A DNA stretch of 64,000 bases from Leadbetterella sp964489955 (GCA_964489955.1 CAZBAV010000010.1:1-64000); one strand, 5' to 3'; positions 27,001 through 36,140 are shown, numbered from the stretch's first letter. The notes: a model not told the origin generated them from the sequence alone. Numbers and translations: made by a program.

Positions 27001-27983
27001 GCTAGTCCGTCGGTTAGGTTATAAGCAAAGATTTTTTCAAGCGTATAATTCTTTAGGTCTTTTTTAGAGAATTGTTTTCCCCAAGCCACTCTTTTTCCAG
27101 ATTGAGCACCTTCTCCGGTTGATCCAAACTCTGCATAAATCACTGTTTTTTCATTGTCTGCATTTCCCCAGTTGTTCCAGCCTTCCGGTGTTATGTGCTT
27201 GTCCATTTCGGTACGAATAAATACGGTTTTAGCATTCGGTCGCCATGGTCTCCCGAGGTATACTTTTTGGGCTTCAGGAGCTGCAATGAGTTTACAATCA
27301 AAGAATACGAAGCCATAAGCCTGGTTTTCTGATGTGGCGGCAGCTGTGATATATGAATTAGACAAGCTTTTTATGGTACAGGATTGAAAAACGGATATAG
27401 ACTTACCGAAAATAAAGTCTGTAGTGCCTTCTATGTAGCAGTTTTCATAGTATTGTCTTGTGTTTTCTTTGGCTACAAAGAGCGTATCCTGGTTACCTTT
27501 TAAGTTGCAGTTACGGCATACAAAGCGGTCTGCCTCTACATGTAATGCTACCGCCTGGCCAACTCTTCCGGCTGTATTTTCTATGGTTAGATTCTCTATG
27601 ATGGTGTTGGGAGCGTCTACCAAAACCGTATAAGATGTATAAGTACTGTATTTATCTTTCCCTGTGGCGTCTTTTGCCCCTTCAGGGTGTAATTTTCCAG
27701 AATAATCATTTCCTGTAATAATCACGCCATCTCTACTTTCGCCAATGATATGAATATTAGGTTTCCAGGATGGAATGACCAATTTTTCATGATAAGTGCC
27801 GTTCTTAATGAACAGTTTAACTCGTACTTGCGAATGGTCTCTAAAAGAGTTTACTGCTTCTTGTATGGTCTTAAAATCACCGCTGCCATCTTGAGCCACC
27901 GTAAATTGAGTAGGGAAAACCTGCTTTTGAGCCGTAACATTTAGGGCAAGTAAGAAAAGACAGAATGTTAAAAACTTTTGCAT
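26988..27983 (-). CDS. Pectin methylesterase (CE8)
   Basis: About 331 residues from the ATG at 27983 (MQKFLTFCLFLLALNVTAQ signal; an earlier TTG is less likely). A right-handed beta-helix with the CE8 catalytic set: FTVAQDGSGDFKTIQEAV near the N-terminus, Gln143 in VGQAVALHV, Gln165-Asp166 in GNQDTLF, nucleophile Asp189 in TDFIFG, and Arg in YLGRPWRP. It removes methyl esters from homogalacturonan, making it accessible to GH28 and lyases. It is the first enzyme gene after SusD2 in PUL2. The 57-78 bp spacing after SusD2 is the largest within that operon. Confidence 0.94.
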   Translation of the reverse strand: MQKFLTFCLFLLALNVTAQKQVFPTQFTVAQDGSGDFKTIQEAVNSFRDHSQVRVKLFIKNGTYHEKLVIPSWKPNIHIIGESRDGVIITGNDYSGKLHPEGAKDATGKDKYSTYTSYTVLVDAPNTIIENLTIENTAGRVGQAVALHVEADRFVCRNCNLKGNQDTLFVAKENTRQYYENCYIEGTTDFIFGKSISVFQSCTIKSLSNSYITAAATSENQAYGFVFFDCKLIAAPEAQKVYLGRPWRPNAKTVFIRTEMDKHITPEGWNNWGNADNEKTVIYAEFGSTGEGAQSGKRVAWGKQFSKKDLKNYTLEKIFAYNLTDGLAWLK

Positions 27984-28060
27984 TGTAACTTGTTTTAAAT
28001 TCAATATTAGAAAAATACGAGGGGGAATATCCCCCTCACGTATTCCAACTATTAATTACC

Positions 28061-29740
28061 TCAGTTGTACCCAGGATTTTGGATAAACTCACTTTTATTT
28101 TGAAGGACATCAATTTCTACCCTAGGTATTGGCCTAACGGTATGAAAATCCTTGATGTTCTTCGCTGCGTCAGGATTAAACTTAGTTACTCTTTCTACTA
28201 GTTTTCCTGTACGCTTCAGGTCAAACCAACGCATTTGCTCGCCTACAAACTCCCTTGCTCTTTCATCTAATAAGAAATCAAGAGTGATTTGCTGTGCTGT
28301 AACTTCCATCTCGGTTTGTTTGCCTGACACAGCAGCACGTCTTCTTACTGCATTTACAAATTGGGCAGCTGCTGCATTGTTGCCTTGATTCATGGCAGCT
28401 TCGGCTGCTATTAAATACATTTCTGAAACTCTAAATACAAATGCATCACGCTTGCTATTCACAACATCACGCGTAGAGCGAGATGGGTCATTAAACTTCC
28501 ACAATGCCGGGAATCTCCATCTCGGAATAGTGGGTGTCCCATTTGATTCATAAATAGAGTTGATATCATAAATCTCATACGGTTTTGAGTCTTTAACTGC
28601 TTGCGAAACGGGTTGCTTAGAAACCACAGCTACCGTGTCTCCCAATTTCATGTTCGGCTTTAAGTTAGGAGCGTTATTAGCCCACCAAACTGTTCTGAAA
28701 CTACCGTGGAAACGAGAGTCTTTGGTCTCATCATATAAGTCTACGAGATGCTTAGATGGCATGTATTGTATCAAAGGGCGTCCGGTGTCTAAGTCGTATG
28801 TCCAACCATCTAAGCCAACAAAATTTGGCAGATACAATAAATGTCCGTGGTTTCCTCCTTCCCAAAGCCAAAAGAAGCCCAGGTCATCGTACCTTCCGTA
28901 ATCATTTAGTGTATTGTTTTCAGAATAGTTTACAAACCAGATTACCTCTTTGTTTGTGCTGCCATTGCTGTTGTCTATATCCCAGATAGAGCTGAAATTG
29001 TCTGCCAGTTTGTACTCATAACTTTTTATTATTTTATCTGCCAGTGCCTGGGCTTCGGCATTTTTACCACGAGTAAGATAAATTCGAGCTAAGAATGCTT
29101 CCGCTGCCGGTAAAGTTACACGCCCGCCCTGGGGCGAAACAACCCCTGCCAAGCCTTTGGTTGCTGCCTCTAAGTCACTTATGATTAAATCATAAATCTT
29201 ATCTACAGATTCCCTTGTAGCTGTGGTTTCTGGACCTGTGGTCTCCTGGGTGCGGAGAGGAATGGCTCCAAAAGTTTCTACCAGATGATAGTAATAAAAG
29301 GCTCGTAGAAATCTCACTTCACCTTCACGGACAGTTTTAAGGTTATCTGTTAAGGGAGAGTCTTTTATTCTGTTTATGGCTGTATTACACGCATTAATTC
29401 CACGGTAAAAACTTTTCCAGGCGAAGAGCAAACCGCCTTCTGTGGCCTGCAGGTTATTATTATAATCATAATACGGATAAGAGCTATTGGCAGTGTTACC
29501 AAAAAGCATTTCATCTGTTCCTGCTTCGGTTAATAGATGGCCTATTACTTTTCCATACCAAATGCGGGTGGGTGCGTAAGTAGAGTTCACCAAACCCTCT
29601 ATACCTTCTTCGGTTTTATAGAATCCGTCGGCAGTAACGGTGTTCCTGTTGTTTTCGGTTAAGAAATCTGAACAGGACTGCAGAACCATAGTTCCACCTA
29701 ATGACAATATTATCGCTATATTCTTTAATGTCTTTTTCAT
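28061..29740 (-). CDS. susD: SusD/RagB-type surface glycan-binding lipoprotein (PUL2)
   Basis: 559 residues, lipoprotein signal ending QSC (Cys23). SusD signatures: FYKTEEGIEGLVNSTYAPTR near the N-terminus, GEVRFLRAFYYYHLVETFG, YLIAAEAAMNQGNNAAAA, and RAREFVGEQMRWFDLKRTGK near the end. It pairs with SusC2, whose stop lies 13 bp upstream. Very similar in layout to SusD1, suggesting that the two PULs share a duplicated transporter core. Confidence 0.95.
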   Translation of the reverse strand: MKKTLKNIAIILSLGGTMVLQSCSDFLTENNRNTVTADGFYKTEEGIEGLVNSTYAPTRIWYGKVIGHLLTEAGTDEMLFGNTANSSYPYYDYNNNLQATEGGLLFAWKSFYRGINACNTAINRIKDSPLTDNLKTVREGEVRFLRAFYYYHLVETFGAIPLRTQETTGPETTATRESVDKIYDLIISDLEAATKGLAGVVSPQGGRVTLPAAEAFLARIYLTRGKNAEAQALADKIIKSYEYKLADNFSSIWDIDNSNGSTNKEVIWFVNYSENNTLNDYGRYDDLGFFWLWEGGNHGHLLYLPNFVGLDGWTYDLDTGRPLIQYMPSKHLVDLYDETKDSRFHGSFRTVWWANNAPNLKPNMKLGDTVAVVSKQPVSQAVKDSKPYEIYDINSIYESNGTPTIPRWRFPALWKFNDPSRSTRDVVNSKRDAFVFRVSEMYLIAAEAAMNQGNNAAAAQFVNAVRRRAAVSGKQTEMEVTAQQITLDFLLDERAREFVGEQMRWFDLKRTGKLVERVTKFNPDAAKNIKDFHTVRPIPRVEIDVLQNKSEFIQNPGYN

Positions 29741-29753
29741 GATATCCTATTCT

Positions 29754-32700
29754 TTAAAAACTTACATTTAAACCAAAAACCAATTGGCGTGTTAATGGGA
29801 AATCTACTGAACCGCCTCTTTCCGGGTCATAGTCCTTAATCTTACTGAACGTGGCAAAGTTTTTGGCAGTAGAATAAAGTGTAACATTGCTTAAAGGCAG
29901 GTTACCCCATGCTTTTTTAGGCAAAGAATAACTTAAACGGATGTCCTTTATTTTCCAGAATGATCCATCGGCATATCTAAGGGTAGATATGTACTGCTCT
30001 GTACGGTTAATATGTGGCCTTGGATAAGCATTCGTAGGGTTCTCAGGAGTCCAGTAATCTACTACTGCTGCGGTATGATTGGCATAAAAATAGCCTAAAT
30101 AATCACTAGCTATCATCTGGCCAATTCTGGCATACACCATCACAGAAAGTGAGAAGTTTCCAAGAGTGAAGTTGTTGGTAATACCTCCAGCCCATTTTGG
30201 ATTGGCTTGACCAAGTACTACACGGTCATCACTAGCAGTAATTAGGCCATCTCCATTTTGGTCTTTTACCTTTAGTTCTCCTGGTACTTTACTAAACTTA
30301 GCGGCCTCTTCAGCTTCATTAAGCTGCCAAACGCCTATTTTTTGGAAGTCATAAAAGACACTTAGCGGTTTTCCTACAAACCAGCTTTTAGAAACGTCGT
30401 CTCCCCCAACACTAAGCTCTACGATTTCTTCATTAAAAGTAGCGAAGTTAAAATCTGTGCTCCATTGGAACTTCGGACGGTCTATGTTTCTCGTACTTAT
30501 AATTAAATCGAGACCTCTGGTCTTGGTTTTACCGACGTTTGCCACAGTAGTGCTATAGCCAGTAAGTGATGGAAGAATACGATCCATTAAAAGGTCTTTG
30601 GTACGGGTCTGATAAATGTCTAATGTACCTGTGACTTTGTTTTTAAGTAAAGCAAAGTCTAAACCGAAGTTAAGAGAAGCTGTTTTTTCCCAAGAAAGGT
30701 CTTTGTTTGCCAGTAATTTAGGCCAATATCCGAATGCCGGGTTTTCATCCCAAGAATAAGCCACTCTGGCAAGTCCGCCTTGAGTTTGGTACGGCGATAT
30801 AGCACTGTTACCGGATATACCGTAACTTGCTCTAAGTTTTAACTCGTTCAGCCATTTGGAGGTACCTGCCATAAAAGGTTCGTCTAAGATACGCCATGCC
30901 ACAGCTGCCGACGGGAAGTATGCCCATTTGTTACCATCTGCCAATACAGAAGCTCCATCTGCCCTCAGTGAGGCCGTTAAGAAGTATTTGTCATTATACT
31001 TATAGTTAACCCTTCCGAAATACGACTCAAGCGAACTCTCTGTTAGGCTACTGGTTATATAAATATCCCTTGTGTTGGTTCCTAAATTATAGAAGAGGGC
31101 AGTAGAAAACGGCTGGTCTTTTCCTTCTCCTGAAAAACTTACAAAACGGTTGCTGATCATACTTGAACCGAGCATAGAATTTAAGGAATGCCTACCTTTG
31201 TTAAGGTTATGGGTAAGTACATTTTCCCAAGTCCAGCCCTGGCTTTTTCTATCCAGAAGAGATGACCTTGAGTAACCACTGTTTACGCCTGACTGTGTAG
31301 AGTTTTTACCTTCAAATATTCCCTGTTGACTATTATTTATGTCTATACCAAAGCTGGAACGGAATGTTAGGTTTTTAACAATGTTCCATTCTGCAAAGCC
31401 CAACATAAATATACGGCTACTCTTAGTGAGGTTATAATAGTTTTCAGTAGACTCATCCAGGAGTGGGTTAAAAGCGAATGAACCCGGGAACGGATAGGTG
31501 GCAATACTACCATCTTCATTGTAAGGATCGGCCAGAGGATTATTTTTAATGAGGTTCCAGAAACTGGTATTCCTTCTTTGCTGATTAGAGACATTAAAGT
31601 TAATTACTGCACCTATGTTTAAGTTATTAAGTACTTTGTGATCCAGGTTTAAATGTTGTACAAAACGGTCTAATTGGTCATGTAACAGTAATCCCTTTTC
31701 TTTAAAGTACTCACTAGAAAGCCTGAACTTGGTCTTTTCTCCACCACCAGATATAGCAAAATGATTGTTTTGCACACTTCCATCATGAATCATCAGGTCT
31801 GCCCAGTTGGTATTTACACCTCTGTTGATATTGTCCATGTACGCATTAAAAATCTTTGGGTCATCAGCAGGGCTATTCCATAAGCCGGCAGCACGATTTG
31901 CTTCACGGGTTAGTGCTATAAATTGCTCTCCATCAGTTACATGTTGGTAACGGGTAAGTTGGTTTACACCAAAGTAATTGTTAAACTCCACTTTAGTTTT
32001 TCCTGGTTTACCACTCTTTGTAGTAATCAGGATTACTCCATTAGCTCCTCTTGATCCATAAATGGCCGTAGAGGACGCGTCTTTCAGTACTTCTATAGAT
32101 GCAATATCATTTGGATTAATGTCTATATAGGAGCCATACTGTATACCATCTACCAAGATTAATGGTTGATTGGAAGCGTTAAGAGAACGGTTTCCTCTTA
32201 TGTTAAAATTCAAACCTGCTCCCGTTTCTCCGCTACTTCTTGTTAAATCCATACCTGCCACACGTCCCTGAAGAGCCTCTAAAGCATTGGTTACAGGAGT
32301 GGCCGTAATTTGTGCCTCTTTTATAGATACGACTGAACCTGTCAGATCCCGTTTTTGTACCTGACCGTATCCCACCACTACCACTTCATCAAAGAGGTTA
32401 TTGTCTGGGTGCATTTGTACGTTTAGCACAGTTTGGTTACCTACTGTTTTTTCTACACTTTTATATCCAAGGAAGTTGTAAACCAAAACAGTTTCCTGAT
32501 TAGGTACTTCTATTGTGTATTCTCCTTTCTCATTGGTAGCTATTCCTCTGGTGGTACCTTTTAAAATTACGCTTACGCCTGGTAAGGGAAGGTTTGCTTC
32601 ATCTGTGATTTTACCCGTTACTTTAATAGGGTCTAGGTAGGGCTCTATCTGACTTAATATGATATGTTTGTCTTTTACTTCATACTTCAGGTTTAAAGGA

Positions 32701-33005
32701 ACCAATAGTTTTTCAAGTGCTTTTCCAACTGTGGTGTGGATAAGAAAAATGGAAACTTTACGGTCACTTTCTATTAAATTAGAGCTGTAGACAAATTGGG
32801 CATCAGACTGTTTCTCAATGTTTTTGAGTACCTCTTTGACATCTTTGTCTTCTATCCGTATATTAATGTATTTGTCCAGTACACTCTGTCCTTTGCTGGT
32901 ATGGGCAAAAGAACTAAGTATAACGCTAGTAATAAGACAGATTTGGTAGAAGGTAAATTTCATTATTTTCCAAACTGAATGATAGATTAGATAATTTTTT
33001 TTCAT
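29754..33005 (-). CDS. susC: SusC-type TonB-dependent transducer with STN domain (PUL2)
   Basis: 1083 residues. The N-terminal extension (MKKNYLIYHSVWKIM) precedes the signal hydrophobic core; an ATG at 32963 is the alternative start. STN domain about 45-120 (QFVYSSNLIESDRKV), carboxypeptidase-regulatory domain (VTGKITDEANLPLPGVSVILKG), plug (VLKDASSTAIYGSRGANGVI), barrel ending FGLNVSF. Transports pectic oligosaccharides with SusD2 and signals through FecR2. Tandem hairpins separate it from FecR2. It shares with SusC1 long runs in the plug and the NGDG loop (LKVKDQNGDGLITASDD). Confidence 0.96.
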   Translation of the reverse strand: MKKNYLIYHSVWKIMKFTFYQICLITSVILSSFAHTSKGQSVLDKYINIRIEDKDVKEVLKNIEKQSDAQFVYSSNLIESDRKVSIFLIHTTVGKALEKLLVPLNLKYEVKDKHIILSQIEPYLDPIKVTGKITDEANLPLPGVSVILKGTTRGIATNEKGEYTIEVPNQETVLVYNFLGYKSVEKTVGNQTVLNVQMHPDNNLFDEVVVVGYGQVQKRDLTGSVVSIKEAQITATPVTNALEALQGRVAGMDLTRSSGETGAGLNFNIRGNRSLNASNQPLILVDGIQYGSYIDINPNDIASIEVLKDASSTAIYGSRGANGVILITTKSGKPGKTKVEFNNYFGVNQLTRYQHVTDGEQFIALTREANRAAGLWNSPADDPKIFNAYMDNINRGVNTNWADLMIHDGSVQNNHFAISGGGEKTKFRLSSEYFKEKGLLLHDQLDRFVQHLNLDHKVLNNLNIGAVINFNVSNQQRRNTSFWNLIKNNPLADPYNEDGSIATYPFPGSFAFNPLLDESTENYYNLTKSSRIFMLGFAEWNIVKNLTFRSSFGIDINNSQQGIFEGKNSTQSGVNSGYSRSSLLDRKSQGWTWENVLTHNLNKGRHSLNSMLGSSMISNRFVSFSGEGKDQPFSTALFYNLGTNTRDIYITSSLTESSLESYFGRVNYKYNDKYFLTASLRADGASVLADGNKWAYFPSAAVAWRILDEPFMAGTSKWLNELKLRASYGISGNSAISPYQTQGGLARVAYSWDENPAFGYWPKLLANKDLSWEKTASLNFGLDFALLKNKVTGTLDIYQTRTKDLLMDRILPSLTGYSTTVANVGKTKTRGLDLIISTRNIDRPKFQWSTDFNFATFNEEIVELSVGGDDVSKSWFVGKPLSVFYDFQKIGVWQLNEAEEAAKFSKVPGELKVKDQNGDGLITASDDRVVLGQANPKWAGGITNNFTLGNFSLSVMVYARIGQMIASDYLGYFYANHTAAVVDYWTPENPTNAYPRPHINRTEQYISTLRYADGSFWKIKDIRLSYSLPKKAWGNLPLSNVTLYSTAKNFATFSKIKDYDPERGGSVDFPLTRQLVFGLNVSF

Positions 33006-33032
33006 AGAATTGTAAGGTTAAAATTTCAACGA

Positions 33033-33106
33033 TTTTGACTTTTGACCCATTTTCCCGCCAAGGTATGGGTTAACTCTGAGCCGGTAGACCGCCAAGTTGC
33101 CGGCTC
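33033..33106. promoter_or_regulatory. Repeat and tandem hairpins between FecR2 and SusC2
   Basis: On the plus strand: two abutting TTTTGAC units (33033-33046), a 6-bp stem ACCCAT/ATGGGT (33045-33070), and a 7-bp stem GAGCCGG/CCGGCTC (33078-33106) followed by a run of 8 T. As an intrinsic terminator the last hairpin points along the plus strand, opposite to the surrounding genes. In the minus direction it may be an RNA structure that adjusts SusC2 levels. Confidence 0.45.
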
Positions 33107-33145
33107 TTTTTTTTAGGTTGCTTGTTTTTTTACATAGGCTTTGTT

Positions 33146-34231
33146 TTAACATCCATTACTTCGTACATATATTTTGTTCTTATCTATTGTGTAGCTTGAT
33201 TGGGTTGCTTTGCAAATAAGCTCAAGTTTGGTTAAGAGGGGTTCATCTGACAAAGTGGCCGTTAAAGAGCAGTTTCCTAGTTTCTCCATGTCATAGACAA
33301 TCTCTATAGGGTAGTACTTTTCTAGTAGAGCAAACACATCTTTTATTTTTGTATCTTCAAATATCTGAATTGGCACGTAATCATTTTTTATAGCAGGAAG
33401 AACTGTGATTTTATCGTGAATTGTGTTGTTAAGTTTTCTTTCAGAGTACGACGCTTCTTCGCCGGGTGTAATTACAATACCCTCCAAATCAGCCTGCTGC
33501 AAGTTTTTATTGGTTTCTGGATTGGCAGATAAGTATACTGCTACTTTGCCTGTCTTTACCGTTAGTTTTGCTTCTGCAGTTTGGTCATCCGTATTTATGA
33601 AAAAACTTGTGCCTAGTACTTTTGCTGTAAGTTGGTTGGCTCTTACTATAAATGGTTTGTTTTTATTTGGTGTTATTTCAAAGAATCCATTTCCCGTAAA
33701 AACAACTTCTCTGATATTTTCCCCAAAGGTTTTTGGGTAGGTTATCTTTCCACCTTTTTGGATTATTACAGAACTTCTATCCGGAAGATTTACAAGTAAT
33801 GGGGTTTCACTATCGTTTTGTAATTCCACTAGGTCGGAGCCGGCTTGTTTTACATGTGTTTCGTATGTGGTAGTCGGCAGATTTTTATTTAGGAAAAAAT
33901 AGTAACTGCTGCCGATAAGCAGGAGAGTGGCTGCGGCCGTGAACCAGTATCGCCAAGTGCCTTTTCTGTTGTTTGACCTGATAGTGTCAAAAATAGCCTT
34001 CTTTACTTCTTGTGCATCGGTATCGGATATAGGGTTTATTTGCCCCACATATAAAATTAATTGACGGGCTTGTTGTACGTCTTCACTTTTAAATGGAAAG
34101 GTATCTAACCAGTTGTTCCAAAAGTACGAATACAAATCCTGTTTCAATAAATTCTGTNNNNNNNNNNCCCATTTTACAAAGTAGGGGTCTTGTGCTAGTT
34201 CCTCTGGTGAGTAGTTTATGTAGTCTTTCAT
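33146..34231 (-). CDS. fecR: FecR-type anti-sigma factor (PUL2), contains a small assembly gap
   Basis: About 361 residues, with the 10-N run at 34158-34167 replacing a few codons near residue 22; the frame is kept. The N-terminal part (SPEELAQDPYFVKW, then YFWNNWLDTFP) is the cytoplasmic sigma-binding region. One membrane helix (WFTAAATLLLIGSSYYFFL) follows, then the periplasmic FecR fold (VVFTGNGFFEITPNKNKPF; VLGTSFFI; LTVKTGKVAVYL) and a C-terminal STN-like module (FEDTKIKDVFALLEKYYPIEI). It lies between sigma2 and SusC2, the classical order. Confidence 0.93.
   Translation of the reverse strand: MKDYINYSPEELAQDPYFVKWXXXXQNLLKQDLYSYFWNNWLDTFPFKSEDVQQARQLILYVGQINPISDTDAQEVKKAIFDTIRSNNRKGTWRYWFTAAATLLLIGSSYYFFLNKNLPTTTYETHVKQAGSDLVELQNDSETPLLVNLPDRSSVIIQKGGKITYPKTFGENIREVVFTGNGFFEITPNKNKPFIVRANQLTAKVLGTSFFINTDDQTAEAKLTVKTGKVAVYLSANPETNKNLQQADLEGIVITPGEEASYSERKLNNTIHDKITVLPAIKNDYVPIQIFEDTKIKDVFALLEKYYPIEIVYDMEKLGNCSLTATLSDEPLLTKLELICKATQSSYTIDKNKIYVRSNGC
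34158..34167. other. Assembly gap (10 N) inside FecR2
   Basis: Small gap of unknown length that leaves the reading frame open; missing length should be 1 modulo 3 bases. Confidence 0.8.
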
Positions 34232-34541
34232 TCTTTTTGTATAAATGGATGAAATTTTTGCACCATTTATAGTATAGAGTCAGACTTCTAATTTTACTAC
34301 TATAAGAAATTGCTTTTTTTTTAGAATTTTTATTGAAATACTTATTCAGTGCTTAAAAATGATCAGTTCTTGTACTAATCAATATCTTTATAAGCAGGAG
34401 GTTAGTAAATAAGTATAGTATGTACGTGTTAGTATTTTATCCTGATTAATGAAAATCGGAATGCAGGTTGCTTTTGTATATTTATTGTAACTAACGATAA
34501 GGAAGCTAATGCCAGAAGGTTAATTATTTATATGCTGAGTT
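34232..34541. other. Intergenic stretch between sigma2 and FecR2
   Basis: 310 AT-rich bases with no gene, no clear TAnnTTTG box and no strong hairpin. Unusually long for a sigma-FecR pair, so FecR2 may have its own (possibly sigma2-dependent) promoter here. Confidence 0.4.
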
Positions 34542-35117
34542 TTATCCCAAGAAAAGGAAAAGTATAATTACTGGTAATTTCTTTATAAGCTTCCGAAGCT
34601 TAATTAAGGCATTCTGAAGGGTGTTGGCAACGGTCTGCTCCTTAAGATTAAGGATTTTTGCTATTTCCTTTATTTTTAGATTACTATAGTACTTCAGAGA
34701 TATTATTTCGCGTTCTCTCCCACTTAAATTCTCCATAGATTTCTGCAGGACAGACTCCTGGTGTTCTTGGGCTTCCTGTAAACACCATTCAGCTTCTTTA
34801 GAATCAGTATCACCATATTCTATAGCAAAACTATAATTCGTTTGTCCGCCATTTATATTTTTTATCACAGCTCGCTTAACCGAGCTGTAGAGATAAAACT
34901 TTACTTGTACATCTTGAGCCAAATTGGAGCGGTAATGCCATAAATCAACAAATACATCTTGCACTGCATCCTTTGCCAAATTCTTATCTAGAGATATGGT
35001 ATATGCATAGCTGATGAGTTTCTTGCCAAATATATCAAACAGAGATTCTAATGATGCTTGGTCTCCATTAATCAATTTTTGCCATAAGGCTAAGGAATAT
35101 GCAGAGTCATTTTCCAT
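34542..35117 (-). CDS. ECF sigma-70 factor of PUL2 (sigma2)
   Basis: 191 residues. Region 2: LFDIFGKKLISYAYTISLDKNLAKDAVQDVFVDLWHYR; region 4: LSGREREIISLKYYSNLKIKEIAKILNLKEQTVANTL, a helix-turn-helix. The C-terminal tail (KLPVIILFLFLG) is very hydrophobic, an odd ending for a soluble sigma factor that could tie it to the membrane or to FecR2. It is the first gene of the PUL2 series and should be released when SusC2/FecR2 sense substrate. A good vegetative promoter lies upstream (35221-35253). Confidence 0.93.
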   Translation of the reverse strand: MENDSAYSLALWQKLINGDQASLESLFDIFGKKLISYAYTISLDKNLAKDAVQDVFVDLWHYRSNLAQDVQVKFYLYSSVKRAVIKNINGGQTNYSFAIEYGDTDSKEAEWCLQEAQEHQESVLQKSMENLSGREREIISLKYYSNLKIKEIAKILNLKEQTVANTLQNALIKLRKLIKKLPVIILFLFLG

Positions 35118-35220
35118 TTAATATTTAAGGTAATAATAGATAGTAGCAATATTCTTATTCTTAAAAATAGGGTTTATAGGGCTTTTGTTTTTCCTATTTT
35201 ATATAAGAATAGTTACATAA

Positions 35221-35253
35221 CAAATATAGGAATCTGTTTTTCCTGTTTACAAA
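35221..35253 (-). promoter_or_regulatory. Bacteroidota-type promoter of sigma2
   Basis: Minus strand: TTTG (35250-35253), 21 bp, TATATTTG (35221-35228), matching TTTG-N19-21-TAnnTTTG. The leader would be about 95 nt. A near-palindrome CGGTAACGTTATCG (35274-35287) lies just upstream and could be an operator. Apart from these sites the 306-bp intergenic region holds nothing I can name. Confidence 0.5.
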
Positions 35254-35423
35254 CCTAAGGCTGAATAAATTAACGGTAACGTTATCGGACTGTAATGGAG
35301 GACAATACTGCTAATCTGCTGAGTTTGCTTTTTGGAGCTTTTTACTTTTTCTAATGCTAGGAAACTATAATTTCATTTGTAGTTTATTATTTCCAGCGGT
35401 CTTAGAAGAGAGCTTTTTGAATT

Positions 35424-35831
35424 TTAAGCGTTATGGACTTTTTGAGTTCTATTAGAAATTAGGAACTCAAAGTAAACTAAGATTGCAATTAATACTATTT
35501 CGGCGAATAAGTATATTTTCCCGAATGGAGTTATTGACGCAGAACTATATATGACGTAGAGTGTGATAGAAATGTAGCTTAAATTTAACAAACCCAGTAT
35601 AAAGAAGATAGGTCTCCAAGAGGATCGTACTAAAAAATAGATTGATAGTGAACAGAATAGGACTATGACGGCACTAACAGACAATAAACTCAATTCTGAT
35701 TTTGATAAGCCAAAAAGCTGACTAAAGTTTCTTACAAAGGAGTTTAATAGGATGTTTGTTAATACAGCTCCTACAGCATCTACGAGGAGTAAACGCTTTG
35801 GGTTTTCAAGGACGTATAATTTAATGGTCAT
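35424..35831 (-). CDS. Small four-helix membrane protein, unknown function
   Basis: 135 residues with about four hydrophobic segments (LLLVDAVGAVLTNILL; LLSVSAVIVLFCSLSIYFLV; PIFFILGLLNLSYISITLYVI; KIYLFAEIVLIAILVYFEFLI). The start MTIKLYVLENPKRLLLVDAVGA looks genuine, and similar short proteins are common in Bacteroidota, but I know no function. It is probably monocistronic. It stands upstream of the sigma2 gene on the same strand but is separated by 306 bp and that gene's own promoter. Confidence 0.7.
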   Translation of the reverse strand: MTIKLYVLENPKRLLLVDAVGAVLTNILLNSFVRNFSQLFGLSKSELSLLSVSAVIVLFCSLSIYFLVRSSWRPIFFILGLLNLSYISITLYVIYSSASITPFGKIYLFAEIVLIAILVYFEFLISNRTQKVHNA

Positions 35832-36020
35832 TTATTGTGCTTATTGCATCATTTACAAAAATCGCTTTGAGATTTGTGTAAAACTATATTAAGGGGTGTT
35901 TTTATTATTTTTTGTTACAGTTCTAAGGCAAAGATTGCCCTGTCACCAAGTGCATAAGGTTCTTTTTTACGCTTATTAGTGTAATCGTGCGGCTGTAGTT
36001 TACTTAAGGGATTGTTTTTT

Positions 36021-36140
36021 TAACCACATAGATGAAAATTAAAAAAGAGGACATAGAAAAATTCATTTTTAACACAGAAGCTATGTGAAGCAAGCTTGCA
36101 TGTCTTATGTCACCTTAATCTATTGACTCTATGTGGTTTA
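36021..36140. repeat. About 120-bp palindromic repeat element
   Basis: Outer arms AACCACATAG (36022-36031) and CTATGTGGTT (36129-36138), a central perfect palindrome GCAAGCTTGC (36090-36099), and degenerate copies of the ACATAG/CTATGTG unit in between. There is no open frame. The symmetry and the repeated CACATAG unit look like a dispersed intergenic repeat. The rest of 35832-36228 holds nothing recognisable. Confidence 0.55.
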
